Source: an uncultured bacterium (GTDB taxonomy: Bacteria > Cyanobacteriota > Vampirovibrionia > Gastranaerophilales > Gastranaerophilaceae). From it: a stretch of 64,000 nucleotides of DNA. The stretch covers positions 1 to 64,000 of the forward strand of contig CASFPS010000010.1 in NCBI GenBank assembly GCA_949296355.1, read 5' to 3'. A program made the position numbers and the translations under genes. Positions 1-8,219 of the stretch are shown in pieces. How positions within the stretch are numbered: position 1 is the stretch's first letter; every line of letters starts with the position of its first letter. Under the pieces are notes generated by a model that was not told the DNA's origin, did not search any database, and was given only the letters and a program-made list of their open reading frames with translations.

Positions 1-160
1 GGTGATAAATATAACAATAAAAAGTATCAGCACCCATCCTAACCTTCCCTCAAAAGGGAAGGAATGCGCGCTGTCGTTCAACAAGCATCTATTCAGCGCT
101 AAAAGAACGCTGCCACACTTCTCTCCCTGAATGAGGGAGAGTCGGAGAGGGTGATAAATA
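1..160. repeat. Dispersed palindromic repeat, family A (CCTCCC/GGGAGG)
   Basis: The segment contains two short palindromes, CTTCCCTC..AGGGAAGG (about 46-62) and CTCTCCCTGAATGAGGGAGAG (about 121-140), and ends in GGGTGATAAAT. The first bases (GGTGATAAAT) look like the tail of another copy left of the window. The same layout recurs at 2030-2500 and in six tandem copies around the DUF559 gene at 49846-50933. No coding potential is apparent. Confidence 0.8.
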
Positions 161-470
161 TAGATTTCGACCCTCCGGATAGCGAACGGATTGAGCCGAC
201 AGGAGCTTTGCTCCGAAGGCGAAACTCCGTGAGCGTGGAGCAAATCCAAGACAGGGAATAGCTGTGCTTGAGCCGTGCGAAAGCTACAGATACGGGAGAA
301 GGGCTGAAAACTGCAAAAGTTAACCGGTTGGTTTCGGTAATCTTTGCTTACCAAAACCTACTAATTCTTCAAAAGGATAGCGGATTGGCTAGGCAGGTAA
401 AATAAACCAAAAGAAAACAGGTCGGTTATATCCTTCCTGTTAAGATTTTACACTAGCCGAAATATAAATA
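161..470. other. Structured intergenic segment, possible RNA gene
   Basis: GC-rich stretch in an otherwise AT-rich gap with several strong hairpins. Positions 330-340 pair with 348-358 (10 of 11 pairs, 7-nt loop). Positions 387-392 and 397-403 pair with 453-458 and 445-451, enclosing a perfect 6-bp hairpin 416-421/436-441. I could not match it to tmRNA, RNase P RNA, 6S, SRP RNA or a riboswitch class I know, and no rho-independent terminator follows. It may be a decayed repeat. The strand is undetermined. Positions 471-699 are AT-rich with nothing recognisable except the first gene's ribosome site. Confidence 0.35.
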
Positions 471-699
471 GCATGATTATTGTACTATAAAATTCCGAAA
501 AATACAAATAATCCCATGCACAAATTTACATATTATACCTGTAATTTGCAATTATCATGACACGCATAATGCAGTCATACCCGTATTATTAACAAAAATA
601 GACAAATATTAAGTTATGTAACAAATATATACGTTTTATATATGTTTTTGTCAATTTTCTTTACATTTATGTTTTTATATATGTATAAGAGAGGATAAC

Positions 700-1158
700 A
701 TGTCATATAAATTTGATTCATTAGTAAATAAACATGAAGCAGATGCTCTTAAGGAGATGATATTCAGACGTGTTCGTGAACGCTCGGAGAGCATGACGGA
801 TGATGTCCAGCAGGATGTTATGGATATTGCCCGTGAATCATTTGTAAGCAAAAACAATCCTTTCTCAAAAATTATTGAAAGCAGTCCTGCTCCGGAAGTA
901 AAAGCTGAAGCTAAACCGCAAAAAGCTGCCGGAGAGGAAGGTATAGGCTTCCCGGTTCGTGAAATCAAATCTGCATCAAATAGCAGCCGTTTAATTAATG
1001 AACAGATAACTCAGGCAGCTATTGAAAATAACATGCTTTCTGCAAGAGAAGGCTTAAGCAGCAAAAAAAGCTTTATGGGAGCATTGAATTTCTTAAATTC
1101 TCAGGCTGCAATTTCACTTATAAGAACCAGAGCAGATAAGTTTGAAATTATTGCTTAG
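700..1158 (+). CDS. Hypothetical protein, 152 aa
   Basis: I do not recognise this protein. It is predicted soluble: no signal peptide or membrane segment is visible. The N-terminal third is highly charged (Arg/Glu/Asp), residues 60-80 are a Pro/Ala/Lys/Glu-rich linker, and the C-terminal 50 residues are more hydrophobic and helical. The ATG at 700 has GAGAGG five bases upstream, which supports the start. It stands alone: the downstream pilin gene has its own promoter at 1182-1210. Upstream lies repeat and structured non-coding DNA. Function unknown. Confidence 0.7.
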   Translation: MSYKFDSLVNKHEADALKEMIFRRVRERSESMTDDVQQDVMDIARESFVSKNNPFSKIIESSPAPEVKAEAKPQKAAGEEGIGFPVREIKSASNSSRLINEQITQAAIENNMLSAREGLSSKKSFMGALNFLNSQAAISLIRTRADKFEIIA

Positions 1159-1181
1159 TTATTATTTGTTTGATTATTATA

Positions 1182-1210
1182 TTGACACATTCGTAGAAGT
1201 TTGTTAAAAT
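1182..1210 (+). promoter_or_regulatory. Sigma-70-type promoter of the prepilin gene
   Basis: TTGACA at 1182-1187, exactly 17 bp spacer, TAAAAT at 1205-1210. Expected transcription start is near 1217, giving a leader of about 50 nt with an AAAGGA ribosome site before the ATG at 1270. Confidence 0.75.
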
Positions 1211-1269
1211 ACTATATAGATGTAGAGAATTAAATTCTGAATAATAATATAAGAAGAGAAAGGAATATT

Positions 1270-1935
1270 ATGATGAAGAAGAATGGTTTTACTCTTGCGG
1301 AAGTTTTGATTACTTTGGCTATTATCGGTGTAGTTGCTACATTAACACTTCCGGCATTAATGACAAATACTCAGGAACAACAATCTAAAACAGCCTTAAA
1401 GAAGGGTATTAACACTTTAACGGAAGCAGCTCAAATGAACAACGCAATCGCAGGGTTTGACTATGCTTCTTTCAGTGAAACATCAACTGATGATCCTGAA
1501 TCTCAATCATTATATGGTTTACTTGCCAATAGAACAAATGTTGATTACCAGTTAACCGGTGCTGATACAACTGCTGCAGATGCTGTAAACAACGGTGCTT
1601 CAAACTACGTTGTATTCTTCCGTGACGGTTCTGCTTTAGCATTCGCTAATGACGGCACTACTCTTGTTACAGATACTAATGTAAGTGATATGCAAGAAGA
1701 TGGTTTAGTATATGGTATTAAAGCTCTTTACGATACTAACGGAAGAAAAGGTCCGAACTTGTTATCTAACTGTTCAGGTAATGCCGGTATGTTAAGTAAT
1801 GCAGCAAGTAATGATACAGCAGCAGATTGTTCTGTAAAATCAAATCGTGTAATCAAAGACCAATTTGGTATAAGATTAAGAGGCGGTTATGCAGTTCCAA
1901 ACGGTGCAGCTGCTAGATGGGCATTTGATAACTAA
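1270..1935 (+). CDS. Type IV prepilin / pseudopilin, 221 aa
   Basis: Exported fibre subunit of a type IV pilus or type II-secretion-like pseudopilus. The N-terminus shows the class III leader: short basic leader, cleavage expected after Gly6, Phe7 as methylated residue 1 and Glu11 at mature position 5, followed by a hydrophobic helix to about residue 27. The C-terminal globular part carries DTNGRKGPN, typical of pseudopilins, and a Cys168/Cys187 pair likely to form the D-region disulphide. Two ATGs (1270, 1273) are possible; AAAGGA lies just upstream. It is monocistronic, between its own promoter and a terminator. pilT at 52774 is the only other pilus motor gene in the window. Confidence 0.9.
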   Translation: MMKKNGFTLAEVLITLAIIGVVATLTLPALMTNTQEQQSKTALKKGINTLTEAAQMNNAIAGFDYASFSETSTDDPESQSLYGLLANRTNVDYQLTGADTTAADAVNNGASNYVVFFRDGSALAFANDGTTLVTDTNVSDMQEDGLVYGIKALYDTNGRKGPNLLSNCSGNAGMLSNAASNDTAADCSVKSNRVIKDQFGIRLRGGYAVPNGAAARWAFDN

Positions 1936-1954
1936 TAAGTTATTAAAAATAAAT

Positions 1955-1985
1955 AAAAAAGCGAGGTTTATGCCTCGCTTTTTTT
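1955..1985 (+). terminator. Rho-independent terminator after the prepilin gene
   Basis: Stem AAGCGAGG / CCTCGCTT with a short loop, followed by a run of T. It begins about 20 bp after the prepilin stop. Confidence 0.9.
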
Positions 1986-2530
1986 GTTGTGTGTACTTCG
2001 CTTTGATATTTCCGCGCAAAAGAACGCTTTCGCTGCTCTCGCCCTGACTGATGGAGAGTTGGGGAGATAAAGAAATCAGCCCCTCTCCCTAACCCTCTCC
2101 CCAAAAGGGCGAGGGAACATGCGCTGACGCTCAACACATGTCGCGTTCAATAATCACACCCACCTCCCAAGTCGGGGTGGTCGCAGTTGTGTGAGCGTTA
2201 GCGAACTACAAATGCGAGTGGGGAGTTAACCCACTCATTATTCAAAGTTAACCCCTCCCTAACCATCCCCGCTGGAGAGGGAATGCGCGCTGTCGTTCAA
2301 CGATTGTCGCGTTCAATAATCGCACCCACCTCCCAAGTCGGGGAGGTCGCAGTTGTGCGAGCGTTAGCGAGCTACAAATGCGGGTGGGGAGTTAACTCAC
2401 AGATTATTCAAGATTAATCCCCATCCTAACCTTCCCCAATCGGGGAAGGAACACGCGTTGTCGTTCAATTGGTGTGTATTCCTCTCCTAATTGGGGAGAG
2501 GAATACCGGTTTTTAATTGCAAAATTCGTT
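1986..2530. repeat. Repeat island: family A copies and a 166-bp tandem duplication
   Basis: Non-coding. It contains family A palindromes (for example CCCTCTCC..GGGCGAGGG near 2085-2115 and CTTCCCC..GGGGAAGG near 2433-2450). A roughly 92-bp unit starting TGTCGCGTTCAATAATC occurs at 2139-2230 and again at 2305-2396, a period of 166 bp, with only a few substitutions. No open reading frame resembles a protein. Confidence 0.8.
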
Positions 2531-2765
2531 TTGGATTGCTTCGGGCTGAATGGCTGTTCCCCCGCAATGACGCCAAACTTGTAGGTTTACTTCATAACTA
2601 AAATCATTTACCCTCGCAATGACGCCAAACTTGTAGTCTCGCTTACTAACCTAATTTATTTACCCCCGCAATGACGCAAAGCTTGTAGTCTCACCTGACA
2701 ACCCAAATACATTTACCCCTGCCGTCATTCAGAGGGCGCGAGCCCGAAGAATCTCTATAACTTTT
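2531..2765. repeat. Repeat island: three 52-bp units of the GCAATGACG family
   Basis: CGCAATGACG occurs at 2563, 2615 and 2667, exactly 52 bp apart. Each copy is followed by CAAA(C/G)CTTGTAG and an AT-rich tail ending ATTTAC. The left edge carries GATTGCTTCGGGCTGAATGG and the right edge a hairpin unit (GGGCGCGAGCCC, about 2736-2748). The same modules recur near 6280-6440, 45470-45660, 48080-48145 and 55990-56130. Confidence 0.8.
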
Positions 2766-3102
2766 ATAAAATTTTCTATTCACTCCTCACTCCTCACTAT
2801 TCACTCTTCACAAGTTACTAACAATTCTCCTCCCCTCTTTATACTATATGCATTTAAGCGCATTCCTCCATTCTGACTACACTATATACCTTACTTACAG
2901 TATAGTACTTGACACGCAAAAGCTTGTAGTAACACAACTTTCGCCTGGTTATAAACCATATGGTCTATATCTTTATATCTACCTCAAATGTAGTAAAATC
3001 AATCATTTTATCGATGAAAATATCCTCTGTAAAGAGGTAATATAAATAGTGTAGTAATAATATAAAAATACTAAATTTAAATGATAAGGGAGAAGAGAGA
3101 GT
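2766..3102. repeat. Heptamer repeat and upstream region of the response-regulator gene
   Basis: Positions about 2780-2812 are imperfect 7-bp repeats (TATTCAC/CTCCTCA type), the same stutter seen at 6096, 35693, 45196 and 63878. The rest, to 3102, is AT-rich and presumably holds the promoter of the regulator gene. I see no convincing -35/-10 pair. A 65-codon open frame at 2848-3045 lacks a ribosome site and is not called. Confidence 0.55.
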
Positions 3103-3813
3103 ATGAGACGAGAGTTTAAGAAGAAATCAAAAGTGCTGCTTATTGATGACAATTACGAGCATTTAGCCGGAATCAGAGAACTTTTGAATTTGGAAGGAAC
3201 ATTTGACGTAGTTGGAATTGCTACAAATGTTTCAGTTGGTTTGAATTTAATCAAAAAATACCAGCCGGATGTAGTGCTTTTAGATATGAACATGCCGGAA
3301 CGCGACGGGCTTCAGGGAATTTTAGAGATTTCAAAGCTGGATGTTGATACAAAAGTGCTTGCCCTGTCCGGATATGATGATGCGGATTTGATTTTCAGAG
3401 CAATGAAAATCGGGGCAAAAGGCTATGTTCTAAAAACCATGGCTTCTGCTCAGTTAATTTATGCAATAGAAGAAGTGCTTAACGGCAAAATCTATCTTCC
3501 GCTTGCACTTTCATCAAGATTTTTTGAATATTTCCAGCAGACATTCAGAGAAGAAAGTGCTGCAAAGGAAAATGCAGAGGAAGAAGAAAATCTGCTTGAT
3601 TATCTGACCCAGAGAGAAGAAGAGGTTCTGGAGCTGTTGACACAGGGTATTACATACAAAGGCGTTGCGAACAAGCTGTTTATTTCTGAAACAACAGTAA
3701 AAACACACGTTAACAATATTTTCCAGAAGCTGCAGGTTAACGACAGAACTCAGGCAGTTTTATACGCAATTAACAACGGCTTTCTGACAAAGAAAGTTAA
3801 AATAGCGGTTTAG
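3103..3813 (+). CDS. Response regulator, REC + LuxR/NarL-type HTH, 236 aa
   Basis: DNA-binding two-component regulator. The receiver domain (about residues 8-125) has the acidic pair in LLIDDN, the phospho-acceptor Asp near residue 61 in VVLLDMNMPE, and a conserved Lys in AKGYVLK. The C-terminal LuxR/NarL helix-turn-helix (about 162-228) reads LTQREEEVLELL..TVKTHVNNIFQKL. An acidic linker separates the domains. The ATG at 3103 follows a GGGAGAAGAGAG ribosome site. The sensor kinase gene starts 11 bp downstream and flagellar genes follow, so the pair may control flagellar expression. That role is inferred from position only. Confidence 0.92.
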   Translation: MRREFKKKSKVLLIDDNYEHLAGIRELLNLEGTFDVVGIATNVSVGLNLIKKYQPDVVLLDMNMPERDGLQGILEISKLDVDTKVLALSGYDDADLIFRAMKIGAKGYVLKTMASAQLIYAIEEVLNGKIYLPLALSSRFFEYFQQTFREESAAKENAEEEENLLDYLTQREEEVLELLTQGITYKGVANKLFISETTVKTHVNNIFQKLQVNDRTQAVLYAINNGFLTKKVKIAV

Positions 3814-3824
3814 GATTTCAAAAA

Positions 3825-5063
3825 GTGAAGAAGATTGTAAGACAGCAAAATTATTTAAGAGAACTGATAAACTCTCAGGAGAATAAGACCATAACCAGAC
3901 AGATTCTGAGATGTGTAGTCCGTGCTGCCTTAGAACCTTTGCTTGACAATCCGGAATCGGGTGTTGTACTGCATAGAATAATAAATAAAACCGGGCTTGC
4001 AGGTCTGCTTAAACGTCTGGAATTTTCTGAAATTGAATCTTTTGATTTTTCTGACGAGAGTGATAATCTGCGGGAAAAAGTCTGGGCAGATACGGAATTT
4101 CTATGCGTTATGACACATAGGTTTGTTGCGATTCTTTTGTGGGACAACAAAACCGACAGTAAAAACTATGTTAGATATTATTCAATATTTAACTCAAAAC
4201 TGCAGGATGAAGCTTTAGACATAATTAACCGCAATTCTGTTATTGATATAAAACAATATCAGGAAAAGTTCAGACCTGACAGACGTGACAATCAGCTTCT
4301 GAATCTTTCTCTCAGACGTATTATAGAAAATACGGATGAGGGAGCCAAAGATGCGGTTCTCGGGTTTGCGGAATTTCAGACCCAGCCTAAAGGTTACACT
4401 GCAGATGTGAGAGAAATAGCACACGAAGTCAAAAACCAGCTTTCTATCTGCGACTTGTACAGTGAAATCATCAAAAAATACTGCATAAAAAACGGTATTG
4501 AAAACGAGACCATACTCAACGGTGTAAAATGTATTGCAAGAGCCGTTAAAATGGCAAATAATTCCCTTATCTCTTTGAAAACGGCGCAGAATAAAGAGTT
4601 GAAACAGTGTGATTTAAAAAATATTCTTGATACAGCAGAAGATTTGACAAAAATTTACTTTGAGTGCAAAAATATTGAGTACAAAGTGGAAAACAAGGCT
4701 AATTTAAAAATTGCTGCAGACGAAGAGAGTTTGATATCAGTAATTATAAATCTGGTTAAAAATGCAGCAGAGGCTTTTGGATTTGAAGAAGGCGAAGAAG
4801 AGACAAATAAAAATGGTAAGTATGTTAAAGTTAAGGCTGAAAAGAGGGGAGAGTTTGCAGTAATACGAGTTTTAAATAATGCCGGAAAAATTGACAATCC
4901 TGAAAGAGTTTTTGAAAAAGGATTTACAACAAAAAATTCCGGCTCCGGTTTAGGGCTTTATATTTGTAAAAAAGCGATAGAAGAACAGTTGGGACAGCTT
5001 AAACTTGAACACACAGGAGACGATTACACGGAATTTGTAATCAAAATGGGGCTTGTAGAATAA
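3825..5063 (+). CDS. Sensor histidine kinase, 412 aa
   Basis: Autophosphorylating kinase, probable partner of the regulator 11 bp upstream. Residues 1-190 form a soluble, unassigned sensory region with no membrane segment. The H-box IAHEVKNQL lies near residue 199, the N-box NLVKNAAEA near 312 and the G-box GSGLGLYICKKA near 371, so dimerisation/phospho-acceptor and HATPase domains are complete. The start is GTG at 3825, in a short gap with only a weak AGGAT. flgB begins 20 bp after its stop, suggesting co-transcription. It is likely cytoplasmic. Confidence 0.9.
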   Translation: MKKIVRQQNYLRELINSQENKTITRQILRCVVRAALEPLLDNPESGVVLHRIINKTGLAGLLKRLEFSEIESFDFSDESDNLREKVWADTEFLCVMTHRFVAILLWDNKTDSKNYVRYYSIFNSKLQDEALDIINRNSVIDIKQYQEKFRPDRRDNQLLNLSLRRIIENTDEGAKDAVLGFAEFQTQPKGYTADVREIAHEVKNQLSICDLYSEIIKKYCIKNGIENETILNGVKCIARAVKMANNSLISLKTAQNKELKQCDLKNILDTAEDLTKIYFECKNIEYKVENKANLKIAADEESLISVIINLVKNAAEAFGFEEGEEETNKNGKYVKVKAEKRGEFAVIRVLNNAGKIDNPERVFEKGFTTKNSGSGLGLYICKKAIEEQLGQLKLEHTGDDYTEFVIKMGLVE

Positions 5064-5083
5064 GTTCACCGGCGGAGAAATAT

Positions 5084-5566
5084 ATGGATTTAATCAGCAA
5101 CAGAACAATTGAAATAACAAAACTCGGCATGGACGGGCTTATGGACAGGCAGCACGCAATTGCTTCCAATATTGCGAACGTTATGACTCCTGATTTCCAG
5201 CGCAAAGAAGTAGCATTTGAAAGCCAGCTTGCTGAAATCATTGAAAAAGAAGACTTAAAAGACTATATAAAAGGTCAAAACAGTATTGAATACAAACCGC
5301 CTATGGTTGATGTATTTACGGGAGACGTACACACCTACAGAACTCCGACTCAGCAGGAAAAGGCTTATCTTCAGGCAAGTACAATGGATCAATTCAGACC
5401 TCAGATTGTAACTGATTTGTACAGCGGTTCGGATTCAAAAGGAAACAATGTTGAGCTTGAGCGGGAAATGATGGATTTGTCAAAGACTGGAAACAGGTAT
5501 CTTGTTCTTTCCAATCTTGAGAGACGTCAGTTTTCCCATCTTTCGGAAGTAATTCGAGGGCAGTAA
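5084..5566 (+). CDS. flgB: Flagellar basal-body proximal rod protein FlgB, 160 aa
   Basis: Rod subunit placed on the MS-ring side of the flagellar axle, exported by the flagellar type III apparatus. The N-terminal rod motif MDGLMDRQHAIASNIANV is diagnostic, and the C-terminal helix (LVLSNLERRQFSHL) matches the rod-protein ends. Length is slightly above the usual ~135-140 aa. The ATG has GGCGGAG upstream. It sits 20 bp after the kinase gene and 15 bp before flgC, so a kinase-regulator-rod operon is likely. FlgB normally works with FlgC, FlgF and FliE; flgF is not in this window. Confidence 0.95.
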   Translation: MDLISNRTIEITKLGMDGLMDRQHAIASNIANVMTPDFQRKEVAFESQLAEIIEKEDLKDYIKGQNSIEYKPPMVDVFTGDVHTYRTPTQQEKAYLQASTMDQFRPQIVTDLYSGSDSKGNNVELEREMMDLSKTGNRYLVLSNLERRQFSHLSEVIRGQ

Positions 5567-5581
5567 GGCAGGGAGGTTTAA

Positions 5582-6088
5582 ATGAGTTTTAATATTTTTG
5601 ATATAGCCGGTTCCGGAATGACCGCACAAAGAGTCAAGATGGACACCATTGCAAGTAACATTGCAAACATAAATACAACCCGACAGCCGGACGGCTCAAA
5701 GGGAGTTTATGTGAAAAAAGATGTATCTTTTAGAACCATTTATGAAGATACAGTAAACAGAGGGTATTCAAATTTTGCCTCAAACAGTCCTGATGCGGAG
5801 TTTGACCCGAAAACCGGCAATATGCTTATTAATGCAAATGTTGCCCTGAATAACGGCGTAATCACCGGAGGAGTGAGGGTTGATGAAATTTATGAAGCTG
5901 AAAACGGGGTAAAAACAGTTTATGATCCTTCTCATCCCGATGCAGATGAAGAAGGGTATGTTGATTTGCCTAACATAAGCCTTGTAGAAGAAATGGTCGG
6001 AATGATATCTGCCTCCCGCGCTTATGAAGCGAATGCAACAGTCGCGCAGAACGTCACTACTATGATGCAGACAGCTATGAATATATAA
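5582..6088 (+). CDS. flgC: Flagellar basal-body rod protein FlgC, 168 aa
   Basis: Proximal rod subunit. The N-terminus has the rod signature (GSGMTAQRVKMDTIASNIAN) and the C-terminus the FlgC consensus (VEEMVGMISASRAYEANAT) that packs in the coiled-coil rod. Residues 70-120 are a variable insertion. The ribosome site is GGGAGG seven bases before the ATG. In most genomes fliE follows directly, but here a 588-bp repeat island intervenes. Confidence 0.95.
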   Translation: MSFNIFDIAGSGMTAQRVKMDTIASNIANINTTRQPDGSKGVYVKKDVSFRTIYEDTVNRGYSNFASNSPDAEFDPKTGNMLINANVALNNGVITGGVRVDEIYEAENGVKTVYDPSHPDADEEGYVDLPNISLVEEMVGMISASRAYEANATVAQNVTTMMQTAMNI

Positions 6089-6676
6089 GGTTAGTGAATA
6101 GTGAGTAGTGAAGAGTGAATAGAAATTTTAGTGATTCTTCGCTCTGACGCCCTCTGAATGACAGCACATTGGTAAGTTACAATACAAAAACTAACATTTG
6201 ACAACTAAAAATATAGGTTGGGTGGAACCCGACATTAACTTTTTATATTGGTGGGAACGCGGACGCTTTTCCCACCCTACGACTACAAGTCCGGCGTCAT
6301 TACGGGGGGGGGTAAATGAATTAGATTAGTAAGTAAATCTACAAGCCTCACGTCATTGCGAGGGAATAACCATTCAGCCCGAAGCAATCTAAAACAAAAT
6401 TGACAATTTAATAAAAATGGATTGCCGCGAAAATCGGAGATTTTCTCGCAATGACTGGTAATGTATTGCCGCGCCCCTGACGGGTTTCGCAATGACGGCA
6501 CTTTGGAAAGTGAACCGACAAGCTTGCCGTCATTCAGAGCCCGATAGCAATTCAGTGGGGGGGGGGGCGAAGAATCCCTTAAACTGGTGAAAAGTGAATA
6601 GAACTGTAGCTTGGGTGAAACCCGGCAGAAACTAATCAGAATCTTTTTAACTTAATTAAAATAAGGAAATTTAAAA
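6089..6676. repeat. Repeat island between flgC and fliE
   Basis: Non-coding mosaic: heptamer stutter (about 6096-6122); a REP-like hairpin at 6217-6233; a GGTGGGAA..TTCCCACC hairpin with CTAC foot at 6250-6280; GCAATGACG-family modules (about 6290-6500) with a 9-G run at 6304-6312; an 11-G run at 6557-6567; and another hairpin after GTAG at 6606. No coding frame. The fliE ribosome site (AAGGAAA) closes the island. No terminator is obvious, so fliE may still be read from the flgB promoter. Confidence 0.8.
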
Positions 6677-7090
6677 ATGGAATTTACAACAGGAATAAGT
6701 ACTTTTAATACAAATTATAACCTTAATGCAATAGATGATTACAACAAATTTTTGCAGGGCAATGCTTCTTTTGAAGTAGAAAAAACGGAATTCGACGAGG
6801 CTCTCGAGAAGGCTTCAAAGAACTATCCGGTAAAAGACAAGAATGACCCGACAGGACTTGGAAACTTTGCTTCTAATATGGGCAATGCTTTTTCTAACAG
6901 TCTAAATGCCGTTAATAATAACCGTATTATGGCAGACAGACTGCAGGAAGATTTGGCAATGGGCGGCTCTACAAGCATACACGATGCAATGATAGCTGCA
7001 GAAAAAGCAACTCTAAGCATGCAGATGGCAGTTCAGGTTCGTAACAGGCTGGTTTCCGCCTACACTGATATAACCTCTATGGCTATTTAA
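6677..7090 (+). CDS. fliE: Flagellar hook-basal body protein FliE, 137 aa
   Basis: FliE joins the MS-ring to the proximal rod. The C-terminal half carries the family pattern (SIHDAMIAAEKATLSMQMA followed by QVRNRLVSAYTDI), which is the conserved part. The N-terminal 70 residues are longer and less conserved than the ~100-aa norm. The ATG follows AAGGAAATTTAAAA. It is the last flagellar gene here: the next gene (aroF) is convergent and fliF-fliG are absent from the window, so the flagellar genes of this organism are scattered. Confidence 0.93.
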   Translation: MEFTTGISTFNTNYNLNAIDDYNKFLQGNASFEVEKTEFDEALEKASKNYPVKDKNDPTGLGNFASNMGNAFSNSLNAVNNNRIMADRLQEDLAMGGSTSIHDAMIAAEKATLSMQMAVQVRNRLVSAYTDITSMAI

Positions 7091-7114
7091 CAACATTTAT
7101 TATAAAGCCGTCTG

Positions 7115-8128
7115 CTAAATAATTTCTTTGCCGACAATCGGTGCAATTTGCTTAATCTGTTTATACAATAAATCATACTGCCACGGGTATAATGATTGTG
7201 CACCGTCACATACGGCTCTGTCCGGATCATAATGAACTTCTATAATCAGACCGTCACATCCGGCTGCAACTGCTGCTCTTGACATAGGTTCAACCTTGTC
7301 TCTCAAGCCGGTTGCATGCGAAGGGTCTACAATAATCGGCAGGTGGCTGAGTTTCTTTATAACAGGAATTGCAGTTAAATCAAGCGTATTTCTTGTGTAT
7401 TTTTCGAATGTTCTTATACCTCTTTCACACAAGATAACCTGATTATTTCCGCCTGCCATAATGTATTCCGCAGACATCAGCCATTCTTCATAAGTAGAAG
7501 AAAGCCCTCTTTTTAAAATTACAGGTTTATGCGCATGTCCGAGTTCTTTTAGCAGAGTAAAATTCTGCATATTTCTTGCGCCGACCTGCAAAATATCAAC
7601 GTATTTTTCAAACATTTCAAGCTGGGAGCTTTCCATAATCTCGGAGGTTACAGCCATACCGTGGTTATCGGCAACGCTTCTTATAATTTTCAAACCTTCT
7701 TCGCCTAATCCCTGGAATGCATAAGGGCTTGTTCTCGGCTTAAATGCCCCGCCTCTTATAATTTTTACATTAGATTCAGCAAGCTCCTGAGCCGTTTCAT
7801 CCATCTGGTCGTAAGATTCAATCGTGCAAGGTCCTGCAATAAGCCCTGTATATTTATCACCGAATTTTACACCGTTAACTTCCACAACCGTGTCTTTACC
7901 CTGACAAGCGCGAGCTGCAAGCTTATAGTTTGTTGACAGTCTGATTACTTCATCAACACCGTGAAGAAGTTCAAAATCTCTCTGGTCAAAATCTTTTACA
8001 CCTATTGCATGAACTACCGTTCTTGCTTCTCCGTGTGATACACGGGCTTCAAAGCCTTTTGATTCTATAAACAATGCAACGCGCTTAATATCTTTTTCGG
8101 TTGCGTGACTATTCATTACGACTAGCAT
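7115..8128 (-). CDS. aroF: 3-deoxy-7-phosphoheptulonate synthase (DAHP synthase), 337 aa
   Basis: First shikimate-pathway enzyme: condenses phosphoenolpyruvate and erythrose 4-phosphate. The N-terminal ~90 residues are the ferredoxin-like regulatory domain (MLVVMNSHATEKDI..) of the AroA-I-beta class. The TIM barrel has AGPCTIES, RGGAFKPRTSPYAFQG, the GARNMQN stretch and the C-terminal IVDPSHATG and EVHYDPDRA motifs that supply metal ligands. The ribosome site is CGGAGGT ten bases before the ATG. Divergent from the DUF711 gene. aroB, aroK and aroC lie 2-5 kb downstream on the same strand, but not in one operon with it. Confidence 0.96.
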   Translation of the reverse strand: MLVVMNSHATEKDIKRVALFIESKGFEARVSHGEARTVVHAIGVKDFDQRDFELLHGVDEVIRLSTNYKLAARACQGKDTVVEVNGVKFGDKYTGLIAGPCTIESYDQMDETAQELAESNVKIIRGGAFKPRTSPYAFQGLGEEGLKIIRSVADNHGMAVTSEIMESSQLEMFEKYVDILQVGARNMQNFTLLKELGHAHKPVILKRGLSSTYEEWLMSAEYIMAGGNNQVILCERGIRTFEKYTRNTLDLTAIPVIKKLSHLPIIVDPSHATGLRDKVEPMSRAAVAAGCDGLIIEVHYDPDRAVCDGAQSLYPWQYDLLYKQIKQIAPIVGKEII

Positions 8129-8203
8129 TTATTCTTATACCTCCGGTAAGTAATATTATATATAAAAAAGAGTATAAATGTTTAAAATTTTTACAATACG
8201 TGA

Positions 8204-8219
8204 TATAATTTATTTTATA
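8204..8219 (+). promoter_or_regulatory. -10 box for a near-leaderless DUF711 transcript
   Basis: TATAAT at 8204-8209 preceded by TGA (extended -10), with a possible -35 TTTAAA at 8181-8186 (17-bp spacer). The ATG chosen at 8220 is only 10 bp after the -10 box and has no Shine-Dalgarno site. Confidence 0.55.

Noticed and set aside
161-470. tmRNA, RNase P RNA, 6S RNA, group II intron end or c-di-GMP riboswitch
   Set aside because: I compared conserved cores by eye (tmRNA termini, RNase P P4, intron domain V, GEMM core) and none fit. Only generic structure remains.
2848-3045. 65-codon open frame upstream of the response regulator
   Set aside because: No ribosome site, unusual composition, and partly made of sequence resembling the adjacent repeats.
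8178-8219. Longer N-terminus for the DUF711 protein
   Set aside because: The extra 14 codons overlap the -10 box and have no counterpart in the family.
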